NCBI GenBank assembly: GCA_002364615.1
Contig: DEYP01000015.1
Location: forward strand, 1-64,000
Direction of reading: 5' to 3'
DNA from: Arsukibacterium sp. UBA3155
Lineage (GTDB): Bacteria > Pseudomonadota > Gammaproteobacteria > Enterobacterales > Alteromonadaceae
DNA: 64,000 bases
Under the pieces are notes generated by a model that worked only from the letters and a program-made list of their open reading frames with translations, made no database searches and was not told the DNA's origin. Made by a program: the position numbers and the translations under genes. Within the stretch, counting starts at the first letter, position 1. Each line of letters starts with the position of its first letter. This document shows, one piece after another, positions 43,684 through 52,667 of the stretch.

Positions 43684-44877
43684 TCAGCTTAGTTGCTGCA
43701 TTTTTGTAAGGGCCTGTTCTAAATCTGCAATAATATCGGCAACATGTTCCAATCCGACCGATACCCGGATCAAACCATCACTGATCCCTGCCATTTGCCG
43801 CTCTTCCGCCGTATAAGGGCTGTGAGTCATTGAAGCAGGATGTTGAATTAGCGATTCGGCATCACCCAGGCTTACTGCCAGGCTTAACAACCGGCATTGA
43901 TTAATGAAATAACGGCTTTGCTCCAGGCTGGCATTGAGTTCAAAAGCCAGCACACCACCGGCGCCCTGCATTTGTTCTCCCAGAAAACGGTAACCAGGAT
44001 GACTGGGCAACCCAGGGTAGAACACCTCCTTTACCGCGTCGTGCCGTTCTAGAAACTCAGCAACCTGTTGTGCATTCTGACAATGGCGCTCCATTCTTAC
44101 CGCCAGCGTTTTTAAACCACGGATAATTAACCAGGCATCGTGCGGACTAATCGTGGCGCCCATATCCTTTAACGTGGTCATTTTAATTGTCGCAATTTTT
44201 TCACTATTTGCCACAATAATGCCAGCAACGACATCGCCATGACCATTCAGATACTTGGTCGCGCTATGGATAATAATATCAATGCCATACTTAGCAGGTT
44301 GCTGCAAAAGCGGAGTCAGAAAGGTGTTATCAACTACCGAAATCAGCTTATGCTGCTGGCAAAACTGGCCCAGAAAAGCTAAATCAAGCACCACCAGGTT
44401 AGGATTTATCGGTGTTTCTGCAAACAACATTTTTGTATTGGGTTTTAGCGCAGCGGCTACTGCAGCATGATCGGTCATATCAACAAAACTAACCTCAATG
44501 CCGTAGCGGGCGAACATATGATTGAACAAAGCAAAGCTACAACCATAGATGGCTTTGCTGGCAATTAAATGGTCGCCATGTTGTAAAAAAGCCATGGTAC
44601 TGGCGGCGACTGCTCCCATACCGGTCGCTGTTGCAGCCGCATCGTCCATACCCTCTAATGCCGCGACTTTTTGTTCCAGTTCACGGGTAGTAGGATTACC
44701 CAGCCGGGTGTAAATGTAACCTTCCTGCTCGCCGGCGAACCTGGCGGCACCCTGCTCGGCATTTTCAAACACAAAGGTCGAAGTCTGGTAAAGTGGCGTT
44801 GCTAAAGTACCATGTTGATTTTTTTCTTTGCCCGCATGAATACACAGAGTGTGCGGATGAACATTTTTAGTATGCAT
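43684..44877 (-). CDS. megL: Methionine gamma-lyase
   Basis: PLP enzyme of the Cys/Met metabolism family that splits methionine into methanethiol, ammonia and 2-oxobutyrate. 397 residues. The schiff-base lysine is in IIHSATKYLNGHGD. The active-site cysteine of methionine lyases is in AIYGCSFALFNH (GCTFAF in the Pseudomonas enzyme), and the C-terminus matches SLGDAESLIQHPASMTHSPY. It is separated from cystathionine gamma-synthase mainly by that cysteine, so the assignment is probable but not certain. A MetJ-box-like tandem lies 70-86 bases upstream. Confidence 0.85.
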   Translation of the reverse strand: MHTKNVHPHTLCIHAGKEKNQHGTLATPLYQTSTFVFENAEQGAARFAGEQEGYIYTRLGNPTTRELEQKVAALEGMDDAAATATGMGAVAASTMAFLQHGDHLIASKAIYGCSFALFNHMFARYGIEVSFVDMTDHAAVAAALKPNTKMLFAETPINPNLVVLDLAFLGQFCQQHKLISVVDNTFLTPLLQQPAKYGIDIIIHSATKYLNGHGDVVAGIIVANSEKIATIKMTTLKDMGATISPHDAWLIIRGLKTLAVRMERHCQNAQQVAEFLERHDAVKEVFYPGLPSHPGYRFLGEQMQGAGGVLAFELNASLEQSRYFINQCRLLSLAVSLGDAESLIQHPASMTHSPYTAEERQMAGISDGLIRVSVGLEHVADIIADLEQALTKMQQLS

Positions 44878-44947
44878 TGGATTACTGCGTCAGGTAATGA
44901 AAGTCCCGCACAGATTTAGCAGAATTTTGAATTTATGGAAGCATGCC

Positions 44948-44963
44948 AGACATCTTGCAGTCT
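44948..44963. promoter_or_regulatory. MetJ-box-like tandem upstream of megL
   Basis: AGACATCT followed directly by TGCAGTCT: 7/8 and 5/8 matches to the met-box AGACGTCT, in the tandem 8-bp arrangement used by MetJ. It also forms the core of a GCCAGAC/GTCTGGC hairpin (44945-44951 and 44960-44966). Two boxes is the minimum for MetJ, and one of them is poor. Confidence 0.4.
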
Positions 44964-44993
44964 GGCCGCAATCATTTAATTGATGGTTAACTG

Positions 44994-46004
44994 TCAACTT
45001 TCGCTGGCAGGGTTGTTGCCACGCAACCGTTGGATCAGACTTTGGCTCAGCCTTGCAACGTTAATCCGTTGTTTTTCAGCCAGTGGCAATGGCCGTAATT
45101 GTTGCATCGCCATATTGCCAAGCCGGGCCACCAGTAAACCAGCGATCACCCCATGACCTGCCCTGGCTGACAATTTTGCGGTCAGTTCACTGCTCATGAC
45201 ATCAGACGCCATATCCAGCGCCAGCTCACTACCACCGGCCCACAATATCGCCGCCAGAGCACGTTTTAACATCACCAGACTTCGCAGTTGTCCAACCGGC
45301 GCGCCGTATAATTCTGCCAATTGACGGACCATTGTGCTGCTGCGCCAGACCACCATTAACATATCAATAAACGCAAACGGAATTACCGCTACGGCCAGAC
45401 TGGTGTCGGTGCCGGCTCGCAAGATAATGGTTTTTGCTTGTGCATCGATAGGATCCAGTACCAGCTTATCCAGCAACTGCAGCTTTTCCAGATCGCTATG
45501 CTGCGGCTGTGCGGCCGATTGCCACTGCTGCGCCGTAATGTGTCTGGCAGGAGTATCAGGCAACTGGCTGATAATGTTCTGGCAAAGTGCATCGGCCTCA
45601 CCATACTGAACACTTTGCGCAATGCGCCTGGCACTGCGTTGCCAGTTATTGTTTTGCGAAAGCCGGCGCCACAACCGCCACTCCCGCCATAACAACCAGC
45701 TCAACACGCCAAGCACTGCTGCACTTAACACGCTAAATAGCAGCGCCTCTATCACGTTCTGCTGCCAGCTTACTATTAACGCATCGATCCATTGCCAGCA
45801 CGCTAATGCAATCAGACTAACCAGGGCCAGCCATACCAACCGGCTTAACACTGCGGGCTTAGCCGGCATTGCCGCCGCTGGTGGTTCAGGATCCTTCTGC
45901 CAGTCCGATGTGGCAAACTCGGCCCGGGCTTTTAGTGGCTGTTGCACAACTTTATCGCTGTCATCAGGCAGCGTAAACACCTGAGCAGGTTTTAGCGCTT
46001 TCAT
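44994..46004 (-). CDS. ycjF: YcjF-like inner-membrane protein (TIGR01620)
   Basis: 336 residues with two adjacent hydrophobic helices (VLSRLVWLALVSLIALACW near 50-70 and LLFSVLSAAVLGVLSWLLW near 85-105) and a C-terminal hydrophobic domain (ALAVIPFAFIDMLMVV). It matches the YcjF/TIGR01620 family. YcjX/YcjF belong to the phage-shock regulon in enterobacteria. It overlaps ycjX by four bases. Molecular function unknown. Confidence 0.9.
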   Translation of the reverse strand: MKALKPAQVFTLPDDSDKVVQQPLKARAEFATSDWQKDPEPPAAAMPAKPAVLSRLVWLALVSLIALACWQWIDALIVSWQQNVIEALLFSVLSAAVLGVLSWLLWREWRLWRRLSQNNNWQRSARRIAQSVQYGEADALCQNIISQLPDTPARHITAQQWQSAAQPQHSDLEKLQLLDKLVLDPIDAQAKTIILRAGTDTSLAVAVIPFAFIDMLMVVWRSSTMVRQLAELYGAPVGQLRSLVMLKRALAAILWAGGSELALDMASDVMSSELTAKLSARAGHGVIAGLLVARLGNMAMQQLRPLPLAEKQRINVARLSQSLIQRLRGNNPASES

Positions 46005-47386
46005 CGTAATTTATCTCCCAATAGAAACTGCAACGCATGATCCATCCGAATATGGGGTACATTAGCATTAGCTGCAAAGGGCAAGGGCAACAAGGACGGA
46101 AAGCTAAACTGGTGACGGGAAAACACGTGTTCATCCGGCACCTCAGACGGCACATCACCTGGGAACAAACTGATTTTCTTAGCAGTGCCGCTGTCGGTTC
46201 CGGTCAGGCACGGTTGTCGCTGGCCCTGTTGTTCAACATAGCCCGACTTACTGGCGCTAACGGCAGCCAGCGCCATGGCTTCAGTTTTAGCAAGTTGATA
46301 GGTCGTTTGCTTCAACGGCTGACGCAATAAGTTTTGTAACAATAAAGTCAGCGCCTGGTGCTGTTCCGGGGTAACATGATCTGCCTTACTTGCCGCAAAT
46401 AATACCTTGCTGATTTGCGGCTTAAACAAGCGTCGCAGCATACTGGACGGGCCATATTGAAAGCTCTGCATAATTAGCTGCAACGCCTGACTGAGTTCGG
46501 CGGTTGCCGCAGCCCCCGCATTCAGTGCACTTAAACAGTCGACCAGCACAACCTGGCGATCAAGTTGAGAGAAGTGCTGTTTATAGAATGGCTTAACAAC
46601 ATAATCGCGGTAGCTTTGGTAATGATCTGTCAGTTTTTTTAATAAAGCGCTGTTTTCGTTAAGCTGTTCTGGTAGCAGTGGGATGAGCTGCAACATTGGC
46701 GCACCGGCCAATTCACCCGGTACTAATAGCCGTCCCGGCTGGTTTAAATAAGTACCGGCTGCACTACTGAACTGTTGCAATAACGCTTTGTAAGCGTCCG
46801 TTACACGATGCAACTGCTGTTCGCTGGCGTCATTCAGATCCGTGGCTGTCAGCAGCGCTTTAAAATCTGCTGCCAGGGCCTGACGATGCGGCTTTGCAAA
46901 CAATTGCCAGCTGAACTCACACCATTGTTGATAATTCAATTGTAACAGCGGTAAATCGAGCAGCCACTCGCCGGGATAATCAACGATATCGAGTTCCAGC
47001 TCGCTGTAAGTTTGCAAATGAGAACGCAGCCCCTGTCCTGCTTTGTAGCGTAACGCCAGACTAAGCTGGCTCCAACCGGTCGTTGACGGCGGCCATTGCG
47101 GTGGGTCCTGCTGCAAAAAGCTCATATTATGTTCAAAGGGAAAACGAGGAATAGTTAATGCCTGTTCAGCTGCCAGGCGGCCCCCCAGATAACGTCCTTG
47201 CTGCACCACAGAAAAAAAAGGTAAGTTTTGCGGACTGTCTCCCTGGGTCAGTTGATGCACCAAGGAGGTAATAAATGCGGTTTTGCCTGCTCCACTTAAA
47301 CCCGTCACGCCCAGCCGGACGTGCCGGTCAAGGGCGCGATGACGTAACTGACGACTTTGATGTTGCAGCTTATCAAGCCAGGTCAT
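46001..47386 (-). CDS. ycjX: YcjX-like P-loop NTPase
   Basis: 461 residues with a Walker A in GVTGLSGAGKTAFITSLV near residue 30 and DYPGEWLLDLPLL as a Walker B/switch-like segment. VLVDCLSALNAG and LFAASKADHV are NTPase-like. It is a predicted GTP-binding member of the phage-shock regulon. The gene begins 10 bases after the end of pspC on the same strand, so ycjXF are likely read together with pspABC. Confidence 0.92.
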   Translation of the reverse strand: MTWLDKLQHQSRQLRHRALDRHVRLGVTGLSGAGKTAFITSLVHQLTQGDSPQNLPFFSVVQQGRYLGGRLAAEQALTIPRFPFEHNMSFLQQDPPQWPPSTTGWSQLSLALRYKAGQGLRSHLQTYSELELDIVDYPGEWLLDLPLLQLNYQQWCEFSWQLFAKPHRQALAADFKALLTATDLNDASEQQLHRVTDAYKALLQQFSSAAGTYLNQPGRLLVPGELAGAPMLQLIPLLPEQLNENSALLKKLTDHYQSYRDYVVKPFYKQHFSQLDRQVVLVDCLSALNAGAAATAELSQALQLIMQSFQYGPSSMLRRLFKPQISKVLFAASKADHVTPEQHQALTLLLQNLLRQPLKQTTYQLAKTEAMALAAVSASKSGYVEQQGQRQPCLTGTDSGTAKKISLFPGDVPSEVPDEHVFSRHQFSFPSLLPLPFAANANVPHIRMDHALQFLLGDKLR

Positions 47387-47396
47387 AGTACTCCGT

Positions 47397-47810
47397 TTAT
47401 AAGTTATTGAATTCCCGATTTAACTGAAAGCGGCTTGAGGTAACATGGCGCTCCATATCCTGCAGCCGCAGCTCAAGACTATTATAGCGATTTGCCAGAT
47501 GTTGCAAGGCCTGCTTTGGTGGCTCACCGCGCTGCCACACCCGTGTTTTTACCTCAACACCGGGCTCATCAGCGTCTACTCTGCTGCCCAGCGGCCGCTT
47601 CGCAGCGACCACTGACTTTTTTTCCAGCACCACCCAGGCTGCAATATACAATACGACGACAAAACCACCGGCGCCCAGAAAAAAAGCAGACACGGTAATA
47701 ATACGTACCAACCACAACTCCCAGCCAAAATAGTCAGCAATGCCGGCACACACCCCGGCCAACTTGCCGTTACTATCGTCCCGCAATAATTCTCTTTTTG
47801 GCTTAGTCAT
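47397..47810 (-). CDS. pspC: Phage shock protein C
   Basis: 137 residues. The PspC domain has GKLAGVCAGIADYFGWELWLVRI and the helix ITVSAFFLGAGGFVVVLYIAAWVVL, followed by a cytoplasmic tail with a short coiled coil at the end. With PspB it senses envelope stress and releases PspA-bound PspF. ATG at 47810 (GGAGG upstream inside pspB) is preferred over an earlier in-frame start. It overlaps pspB by 8 bases. Confidence 0.93.
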   Translation of the reverse strand: MTKPKRELLRDDSNGKLAGVCAGIADYFGWELWLVRIITVSAFFLGAGGFVVVLYIAAWVVLEKKSVVAAKRPLGSRVDADEPGVEVKTRVWQRGEPPKQALQHLANRYNSLELRLQDMERHVTSSRFQLNREFNNL

Positions 47811-48039
47811 GCTGGTTCCTCCATTTGGGACTTTCCGCATCTAAAATCGCTTCAAGGGTATGGATGCGCTCAGCCATTTTCTCTGCCCGGGCCGCCAGGT
47901 TATTTAACTGTTGCAGTTCAACATCAGTTAAACCCTGCTGCATTTTACCTTTGCTGCGATAATGCATAATGACCCACAAAGGTGCCACAAAGATCATAAA
48001 CAAGATCAGGGGCACAAAAATTAACTCATGAATATCCAT
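47803..48039 (-). CDS. pspB: Phage shock protein B
   Basis: 78 residues: one N-terminal membrane helix (LIFVPLILFMIFVAPLWVIMHY), then a short coiled region (DVELQQLNNLAARAEKMAERIHTLEAIL). It partners PspC in signalling envelope stress to PspA. It lies between pspA (25 bases upstream) and pspC. Confidence 0.93.
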   Translation of the reverse strand: MDIHELIFVPLILFMIFVAPLWVIMHYRSKGKMQQGLTDVELQQLNNLAARAEKMAERIHTLEAILDAESPKWRNQHD

Positions 48040-48064
48040 TTAGCTGCTCCTGCAACGCCTGAGA

Positions 48065-48742
48065 TCAGGCGTCTCCTTTACTGGTTTTCTTGCTTACTTT
48101 GGCTTTCAGTTCAGCCAACTCGTTATCAATTTTATCTTGCGCAGCCAACTGTGCAAACTCGTCTTTCAGGGTTTTCTTACCCAGATCATAAGACTCAACC
48201 TGCGCTTCCAGCGAATCGATTTTCTGCTCGTAACGTTCAAACTTGTACATGGCATCATTGATCCGATTGCTATCAAGTGATTTTTTCACTTCAAGCCGGT
48301 TCTCAACCGTGGTACGACGCATCAGCATAGACTTTTGCCGTGCTTTGGCATCCGCCAGTTTTTCCTGTAGTTGCGATACTTCATCCTGCAACTTACTGAT
48401 GTGTTCATCCAGTACTGCGATATCTCGAAGTAAAGCGTCTGCCTGCTCGGCGGCTTTTTGCTTCTCAATCAACGCGGCGCGAGCCAGGTCATCACGATCT
48501 TTACTTAATGCCAGCTCTGTTTTAGCCTGCCAGTCATCGACTTCACCCTGAAGTCTGCTGACTACCCGTTGCAAATCTTTTTTCTCAGCAATCGTTTTGG
48601 CAGAAGACGAACGCACTTCAACCAACGTATCTTCCATTTCCTGAATAATTAACCGGACCATCTTTTCCGGATCTTCGGCTTTATCCAGCAACGAGTTGAT
48701 GTTTGAGTTCACAATGTCTGAAAAGCGTGAAAAAATACCCAT
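48065..48742 (-). CDS. pspA: Phage shock protein A
   Basis: 225 residues, coiled-coil ESCRT-III-like membrane repair protein. N-terminal MGIFSRFSDIVNSNINSLLDKAEDPEKMVRLIIQEMED is the membrane-binding helix and beginning of the coiled coil; the rest is long helices to the end. It inhibits PspF in resting cells. A sigma-54-type promoter lies about 45-60 bases upstream. Confidence 0.95.
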   Translation of the reverse strand: MGIFSRFSDIVNSNINSLLDKAEDPEKMVRLIIQEMEDTLVEVRSSSAKTIAEKKDLQRVVSRLQGEVDDWQAKTELALSKDRDDLARAALIEKQKAAEQADALLRDIAVLDEHISKLQDEVSQLQEKLADAKARQKSMLMRRTTVENRLEVKKSLDSNRINDAMYKFERYEQKIDSLEAQVESYDLGKKTLKDEFAQLAAQDKIDNELAELKAKVSKKTSKGDA

Positions 48743-48784
48743 CTTAGTTACCTCTGTATGTTGATGTTATTACGCTATTGCTTA

Positions 48785-48800
48785 TTCAGGTTTCTTGCCA
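48785..48800 (-). promoter_or_regulatory. Candidate sigma-54 promoter of the psp operon
   Basis: On the minus strand TGGCAA (plus 48795-48800), five bases, then CTGAA (48785-48789), giving the -24 GG and a weak -12 (GA in place of GC). Predicted start near 48775, about 33 bases before the pspA ATG. The divergent pspF encodes the cognate activator. The region from 48801 to 48924 is AT-rich and would hold the PspF sites. Confidence 0.5.
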
Positions 48801-48924
48801 ACTTTTCAAATTAACATAACACTTTAATATATAACAACTTTATTTATTTAAAACAAAAGCTTTAGCTCCTGCCCTTTATGAAATACACTATTTATTAGCC
48901 AAATTAACTACTTTATAGCTGCCA

Positions 48925-50019
48925 ATGAATAAAAAATATCAACAAGATAACCTGATTGGACAGGCCAACAGTTTTTTAAATGTTCTGGACCAGGTGTCAC
49001 AACTGGCACCACTGGATAAACCAGTGCTGATAATTGGTGAAAGAGGCACGGGCAAAGAGCTTATCGCAGCCCGTTTGCATTTTTTATCACAGCGTTGGGA
49101 TCAGCAGTACCTGACCCTCAACTGTGCAGCCTTAAATGAAAACCTGCTGGAGAGTGAGTTATTTGGTCATGAAGCCGGCGCCTTTACCGGCGCAGGCAAA
49201 AGGCATGAAGGCCGGTTTGAGCGAGCCAATGGCGGGACATTATTTTTAGATGAGCTTGCCAATACGCCGGCGCTGGTGCAGGAAAAGTTACTGCGGGTTA
49301 TCGAGTATGGTGAATTTGAACGCGTTGGCGGTAGCCGACCGGTGCGGGTTGACGTAAGACTGGTGTGTGCCACCAACGAGGATTTACCTTCAATGGCTGA
49401 CAACGGTGAGTTCAGGGCTGACTTGCTCGATCGCCTGGCCTTTGATGTTATTACCCTGCCGCCAATGCGCGAGCGCCGCGAAGATATATTATTACTGGCC
49501 GAGCATTTTGCGATGAATATGGCCAGGGAGCTCGGCTTTGAGCTGTTTAGTGGCTTTAGTGAAAAAGCCAAAAATACCCTGCTTGACTATCATTGGCCCG
49601 GCAATGTCCGGGAATTAAAGAATGTCGTAGAGCGAAGCGTATATCGCACAAATAATCCCTATGTCCCGGTACACCATATCCAGTTAAACCCTTTCGAATC
49701 GGCTTACCGGCCAACCCAACGTATTAAAACCAGGGCACATGCAGCACAAAAACCGGCAGAACCACTGGTAACCACGCCTGATCCTATTGATAATAGCGAG
49801 ACAGGCAGCAGTAATAGCCCTGCCGGCAACGGTATCGATTTTAGTAATGGCGTAGACTTCAAAACTCTGGCACAAGATTTTGAAGTGAAACTTATTAAAG
49901 AAGCGCTCAGCGCCAGTCAGTACAACCAGAAAAAAACGGCAGACTTATTAAACCTTACCTATCATCAGTTGCGTGGTTATATGAAAAAGTATCAGTTACT
50001 GGAAAGTCAGCAGGGATGA
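48925..50019 (+). CDS. pspF: Psp operon activator PspF
   Basis: Sigma-54 enhancer-binding protein without an N-terminal regulatory domain. 364 residues: Walker A GERGTGKELIAAR, GAFTGA in GHEAGAFTGAGKRHEG, Walker B GGTLFLDELAN, arginine-finger region RLAFDVITLPPMRERRED. The C-terminal Fis-type HTH is NQKKTADLLNLTYHQLRGYMKKY. An unusual Pro/Ser/Asn-rich linker separates the ATPase from the HTH, making it longer than E. coli PspF (about 325). It is translationally coupled (ATGA) to sapA. Confidence 0.95.
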   Translation: MNKKYQQDNLIGQANSFLNVLDQVSQLAPLDKPVLIIGERGTGKELIAARLHFLSQRWDQQYLTLNCAALNENLLESELFGHEAGAFTGAGKRHEGRFERANGGTLFLDELANTPALVQEKLLRVIEYGEFERVGGSRPVRVDVRLVCATNEDLPSMADNGEFRADLLDRLAFDVITLPPMRERREDILLLAEHFAMNMARELGFELFSGFSEKAKNTLLDYHWPGNVRELKNVVERSVYRTNNPYVPVHHIQLNPFESAYRPTQRIKTRAHAAQKPAEPLVTTPDPIDNSETGSSNSPAGNGIDFSNGVDFKTLAQDFEVKLIKEALSASQYNQKKTADLLNLTYHQLRGYMKKYQLLESQQG

Positions 50020-51653
50020 AGTCACCTCATCATGGTTTTTATGTTCTGGTTTGCCGCAGTACAATAATCAGCCTCTTGCTGCTACTTGCGGGCTGTCAGC
50101 CTCATCTGCCTGAAACTGCCCGCAGTGGTCTGGTTTATTGCTCTGAGGGCTCTCCAGAGAGCTTTAACCCACAACGGGTTACCTCTGGTACCACTATAGA
50201 TATAATAAGCCAGCAATTGTATGACAGGCTGGTCGATATTAATCCGGCCAATGGCGATATTATTCCCGGGCTGGCTTCAGACTGGCAAGTGAGTACAGAT
50301 GGTACCCGCTATGAATTCATCCTGCGTCAGGATGTCGCGTTTCATACTACCCGCTACTTTTCTCCAAGCCGAAAGTTTAATGCTGAAGATGTGGTATTTA
50401 CGTTTAATCGTATAACCGATACTGAACATCCATTTCATCTTCAGGGCGGAGGCGTTTATCCCTACTTTCAAAGCGTTGACTGGGCGGGACTGGTAAAGCA
50501 GGTACTGGCGACGGATCAACATACTGTGGTGTTTGAGTTGCAGCGTCCCGATAGTTCATTTTTATCGAATCTGACCACCGACTTTGCTGCCATCCTGTCT
50601 GCCGAATACGGGCAAAAATTACTCGGCGCTGGAAAGCCGGGCGAGATAGACCGTTTGCCCATTGGTACCGGACCCTTTCGTTTTCGTGAGTACCAGAAAG
50701 ATATTCTGGTCAGATTGTACCGCAACGACGACTATTGGCGCGGCGATACCCAACCCGAACAATTGGTATTTGATATTGTTCCGAATAATGCCAGGCGTAT
50801 GGCCAAACTATTTACCCACGAGTGCGATATTGTGTCTTATCCCCGGGTAGCAGAGTTGGAGCTGATTGCCGCCAGGCCTGATGTTACCGTGCAGGAAAGT
50901 ACCAGTATGAATGTTGGCTTCTGGGCATTTAACACGCAAAAGCCGCCGTTTGATCAGTTAGCCGTTCGCCAGGCATTAGCAATGGCCATTAACCGGGCCG
51001 CTATTTTGCAAGCGGTGTACTATGGCCAGGCAACGCCAGCCTATGGCATCTTGCCCCCCACTTCATGGGCTTACAATGATGGCTTGCCTGCGCCGTTGTA
51101 CTCTCCTGCCAAAGCCAGGGCGTTATTAGCAGAGGCTGGCTATCCCAATGGCTTTACCATGGACATCTGGGCGATGCCGGTTCAGCGACTGTACAACCCC
51201 AATGCGTTAAAAATGGCGGAGTTGATGCAAGCTGATTTAGCCCAGATTGGCGTTAAAGCCAATATCGTATCTTATGAGTGGAATAGCTTTCGCCAGAAGC
51301 TGGGCAATTTTGAGCACGACTCCGTACTTATAGGCTGGGCGGCAGACAACCCTGACCCTGATAATTTTTTTCGTCCGCTGTTAAGCTGTGCGGCCAGAGA
51401 CAGTGGCAGTAACCGGGCAAACTGGTGTGATCCAGCGTTTGATGACATTATTAGTCAAGCATTATTGACCGCAAACCAACAGCAGCGTCGGGCGCTATAT
51501 TTAGCTGCTCAGCAGTATCTTCACCAAAAGCAACCCCTGGTCGCCATTGCCCATTCACAGCGCTTTCAGGCAATCAGCAGCTCCGTAACCGGCGTTAGCA
51601 TTAACCCCTATGGCGGTATTGCTTTGCAACATGCGAAAAGAGTTGAGCCATGA
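50016..51653 (+). CDS. sapA: Peptide/amine ABC transporter substrate-binding lipoprotein SapA
   Basis: 545 residues, SBP family 5. The signal peptide ends in a lipobox LLAGC near residue 27. Solute-binding hallmarks: YCSEGSPESFNPQ, LYDRLVDI, RFEYQKD-like GPFRFREYQKDILVRLYRNDDYW and the closing EWNSFRQKLGNFEHD. Associated in E. coli with resistance to antimicrobial peptides and with SapBCDF putrescine export. The ATG overlaps the pspF stop; the end overlaps sapB by four bases. Confidence 0.92.
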   Translation: MKSPHHGFYVLVCRSTIISLLLLLAGCQPHLPETARSGLVYCSEGSPESFNPQRVTSGTTIDIISQQLYDRLVDINPANGDIIPGLASDWQVSTDGTRYEFILRQDVAFHTTRYFSPSRKFNAEDVVFTFNRITDTEHPFHLQGGGVYPYFQSVDWAGLVKQVLATDQHTVVFELQRPDSSFLSNLTTDFAAILSAEYGQKLLGAGKPGEIDRLPIGTGPFRFREYQKDILVRLYRNDDYWRGDTQPEQLVFDIVPNNARRMAKLFTHECDIVSYPRVAELELIAARPDVTVQESTSMNVGFWAFNTQKPPFDQLAVRQALAMAINRAAILQAVYYGQATPAYGILPPTSWAYNDGLPAPLYSPAKARALLAEAGYPNGFTMDIWAMPVQRLYNPNALKMAELMQADLAQIGVKANIVSYEWNSFRQKLGNFEHDSVLIGWAADNPDPDNFFRPLLSCAARDSGSNRANWCDPAFDDIISQALLTANQQQRRALYLAAQQYLHQKQPLVAIAHSQRFQAISSSVTGVSINPYGGIALQHAKRVEP

Positions 51654-52666
51654 CCCGCTACTTATTTCGACGTCTTTTTCTGATGATGTTTGTATTGTTG
51701 GCGCTAAGCCTGCTGGCGTTTAGTCTCGGCTATATGTTTCCTGGTGACATCGTGCAAAACCTTAGTGGCCTGCGCCAGATTGATGAAAATCAGCGTCAGC
51801 AACTGGTCAGTTATTATCAACTTGATCAAAATTATTTACAACAGTACCTGGCGTTTCTGAACCGCATTGCCCACGGTGATTGGGGACTCTCTTTTGCCAG
51901 TCAGCAGCCGCTGCTTCAGGAAATAAAACTGTTACTACCCGCCACTCTGGAGTTGGCAGCCTACGCGTTGTTACTCTCTTTTGTTATTGGCATTCCCCTG
52001 GGGATAGTGGCTGCGTTTAAACCGGACAGCATCATAGGTAAATCTATTTCGGCACTGGCGATGATTGGCTATTCACTGCCTATTTTCTGGTGGGGATTAT
52101 TGCTAATCATGTTTTTCTCGCTGGCACTTGGCTTGCTACCCTCTGCAGGCCGTATTAGCGTGCTGTATGAAATTCCACACCGCAGTGGCTTTATGCTGTA
52201 CGACATTTGGCAAGCAGACATCAGCTACCGCACAGAAGCGCTGCACAATGCACTGCAGCATTTGTTTCTGCCAACGGTGGTACTGGCAACCTTTCCAACG
52301 ACGGTAATGATCCGCTTCGTTCGCGATGCAATGTTAAATGTATGGGAACAAAACTATATCAAAACAGCGCGGGCAAAAGGCTTAAACCGGGGGCAGGTTC
52401 TGTACCGGCATGGCCTGCGCAATGCACTACTCCCTGTTATCCGTCAAATTGGGTTGCAGTTCAGTACCCTGATTACCCTGGCAATGCTAACCGAGGTCAT
52501 CTTTTCCTGGCCCGGCATCGGTCGCTGGCTAATCGACAGTATTTATCAGCGCAATTATCCGGCAATCCAGGCGGGGTTGTTAGTAATATCCACCATGGTC
52601 ATCACCATTAATATGCTGACTGAAATCTTACACGCCTTTTTTAATCCATTAGCAAGGCGAGGTTAA
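51650..52666 (+). CDS. sapB: ABC transporter permease SapB
   Basis: 338 residues, oppB/dppB-type permease with six helices: LFLMMFVLLALSLLAFSLGY at the N-terminus and the EAA loop RTARAKGLNRG-like TARAKGLNRGQVLYRHGLRNALLP near residue 240. It overlaps sapA by four bases and sapC follows directly. Confidence 0.94.
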   Translation: MTRYLFRRLFLMMFVLLALSLLAFSLGYMFPGDIVQNLSGLRQIDENQRQQLVSYYQLDQNYLQQYLAFLNRIAHGDWGLSFASQQPLLQEIKLLLPATLELAAYALLLSFVIGIPLGIVAAFKPDSIIGKSISALAMIGYSLPIFWWGLLLIMFFSLALGLLPSAGRISVLYEIPHRSGFMLYDIWQADISYRTEALHNALQHLFLPTVVLATFPTTVMIRFVRDAMLNVWEQNYIKTARAKGLNRGQVLYRHGLRNALLPVIRQIGLQFSTLITLAMLTEVIFSWPGIGRWLIDSIYQRNYPAIQAGLLVISTMVITINMLTEILHAFFNPLARRG

Positions 52667-52667
52667 T

